64,000 nt of DNA from Sialis fuliginosa. Lineage: Eukaryota; Arthropoda; Insecta; Megaloptera; Sialidae. Positions 63,458 to 64,000 of this stretch are shown piece after piece (position 1 is the stretch's first letter; each line of letters opens with the position of its first letter). The translations under genes and the position numbers were made by a program. The DNA lies in contig OY540810.1 of NCBI GenBank assembly GCA_961205875.1, positions 558,001 through 622,000 on the forward strand, read 5' to 3'. The notes below the pieces were generated by a model, which saw only the letters and a list, made by a program, of their open reading frames with translations, was not told where the DNA came from and searched no databases.

Positions 63458-63583
63458 GTATACTACTCGCAATAATGGCTATTATTACCTCGGAATTTCT
63501 TCTCCCTCGCCGCTACGCGGCTCGGTTCGAAAATTATCCTCGGTAATAATAGCTATCATTATTGACTCGTGGTATAATATACT
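63458..63583. mobile_element. Foldback element with GC palindrome centre
   Basis: Arms AGTATACTACTCGCAATAAT and, mirrored, ATTATTGACTCGTGGTATAA flank CCTCGCCGCTACGCGGCTCGG, itself palindromic. About 126 bp in all. The 76-aa ORF at 63414-63644 runs through it. Confidence 0.75.
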
Positions 63584-63600
63584 ATTAGGTTACTATGATT

Positions 63601-63911
63601 ATGTCTCTTTAAAATATTTTGTCGAACAATTAAATGATTTTTGACACATATTAACAATTAAATATTTTGAAATGCCTATATTGATTGAAAATTTAAATAT
63701 GAAGAAACATTTCACTTCTATGAAAGGTAAAATATCGAAATTAATTATTAGGTTTGGTGTAAATTTTTCGAAACACAATTTTTCGAATCACAATTTTTCA
63801 AATCAAAATTCTTCGAATGAACAATTTTTCGAAAAATTTAAGTTTTATTGTTCAAATTTTAATTAGTTAATAAAATATTAAGTAAAGTAATATTTGGACA
63901 TTTTACGATAT
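63601..63911. repeat. AT-rich DNA with 15-bp minisatellite
   Basis: TTTTTCGAANCACAA-type units repeat four to five times at about 63764-63833, giving an ORF with NFSNHNFSNQNSSN repeats. No gene called. Confidence 0.6.
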
Positions 63912-64000
63912 CCATACTAATATTATAAATGCGAAAGTGTGTTTGTCTGTCTGTTTTCTGTTTGTTACCTTTTCACGGCTAAACCGCTTTACCGATTTTG
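63912..64000 (+). repeat. Start of another copy of the 62330-type element, cut by window end
   Basis: CCATACTAATATTATAAATG, then CGAAAGTGTGTTTGTCTG and TTACCTTTTCACGGCTAAAC match 62326-62410. Confidence 0.8.

Noticed and set aside
1-64000. tRNA and rRNA genes
   Set aside because: I looked for B-box-like GGTTCGAATCC strings and cloverleaf context, and for conserved rRNA blocks; none was convincing by eye. A tRNAscan run would settle it.

Overview
The window reads as AT-rich, intron-like or intergenic DNA from an insect. Three things point there: an interstitial (TTAGG)n block (insect telomere type), a Methuselah-class receptor exon (a GPCR family of insects and other arthropods), and insect-style transposon debris (hAT and TA-target MITEs, Helitron-like ends, Penelope-type hairpins, the dispersed 'ACCGATCTTGATGAAATTTGGCA' family). 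I cannot name the species. Only two stretches look like exons of host genes, both on the minus strand: the first coding exon of a Methuselah-like receptor (54583 down to 53608) and a 75-nt orphan exon with clean splice sites (57109 down to 57035). No rRNA, tRNA or CRISPR was seen.

Layout. 1-32 kb: repeats and featureless AT-rich DNA, including a 1.06-kb palindromic hAT element (11074-12133), several hAT and TA-target MITEs and many copies of one MITE, here called MITE-A (termini TAAGGTACTGGCACCAGT). 32-36 kb: a hAT element with 8-bp target duplications (32020-36095) that holds sixteen 184-bp satellite units between 16-bp inverted repeats, plus the decayed C-terminus of a hAT transposase. 36-53 kb: more dispersed families, a second palindromic hAT element (44940-45997), related 161-bp satellite units, and a five-unit tandem repeat just downstream of the receptor exon. 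53.6-57.1 kb: the gene-bearing part. 57-64 kb: retroposon copies, MITEs, a perfect 78-bp palindrome and a Helitron/RTE-like tandem repeat.

The most interesting non-coding signal is a recurring RNA-like motif, CTGANGA-N-hairpin-GAAAC. It occurs in five sequence families at six loci; three loci hold two head-to-head copies or a long inverted repeat. The hairpin bases differ between families while pairing is kept, and the flanking core is almost invariant. It resembles the small, dimer-forming hammerhead ribozymes known from Penelope-like retroelements, with one extra nucleotide before stem II. A second point is the receptor's ectodomain, which contains the same six-cysteine pattern twice. A third is a retroposon family (called retroposon-G here) with two copies flanked by target duplications of about 18-20 bp.

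Coordinates of repeat edges were set by eye, so treat them as accurate to a few bases where terminal repeats are named and to tens of bases elsewhere. Family names (MITE-A, retroposon-G, family F, P, R, N, W, Y) are local labels for this window.
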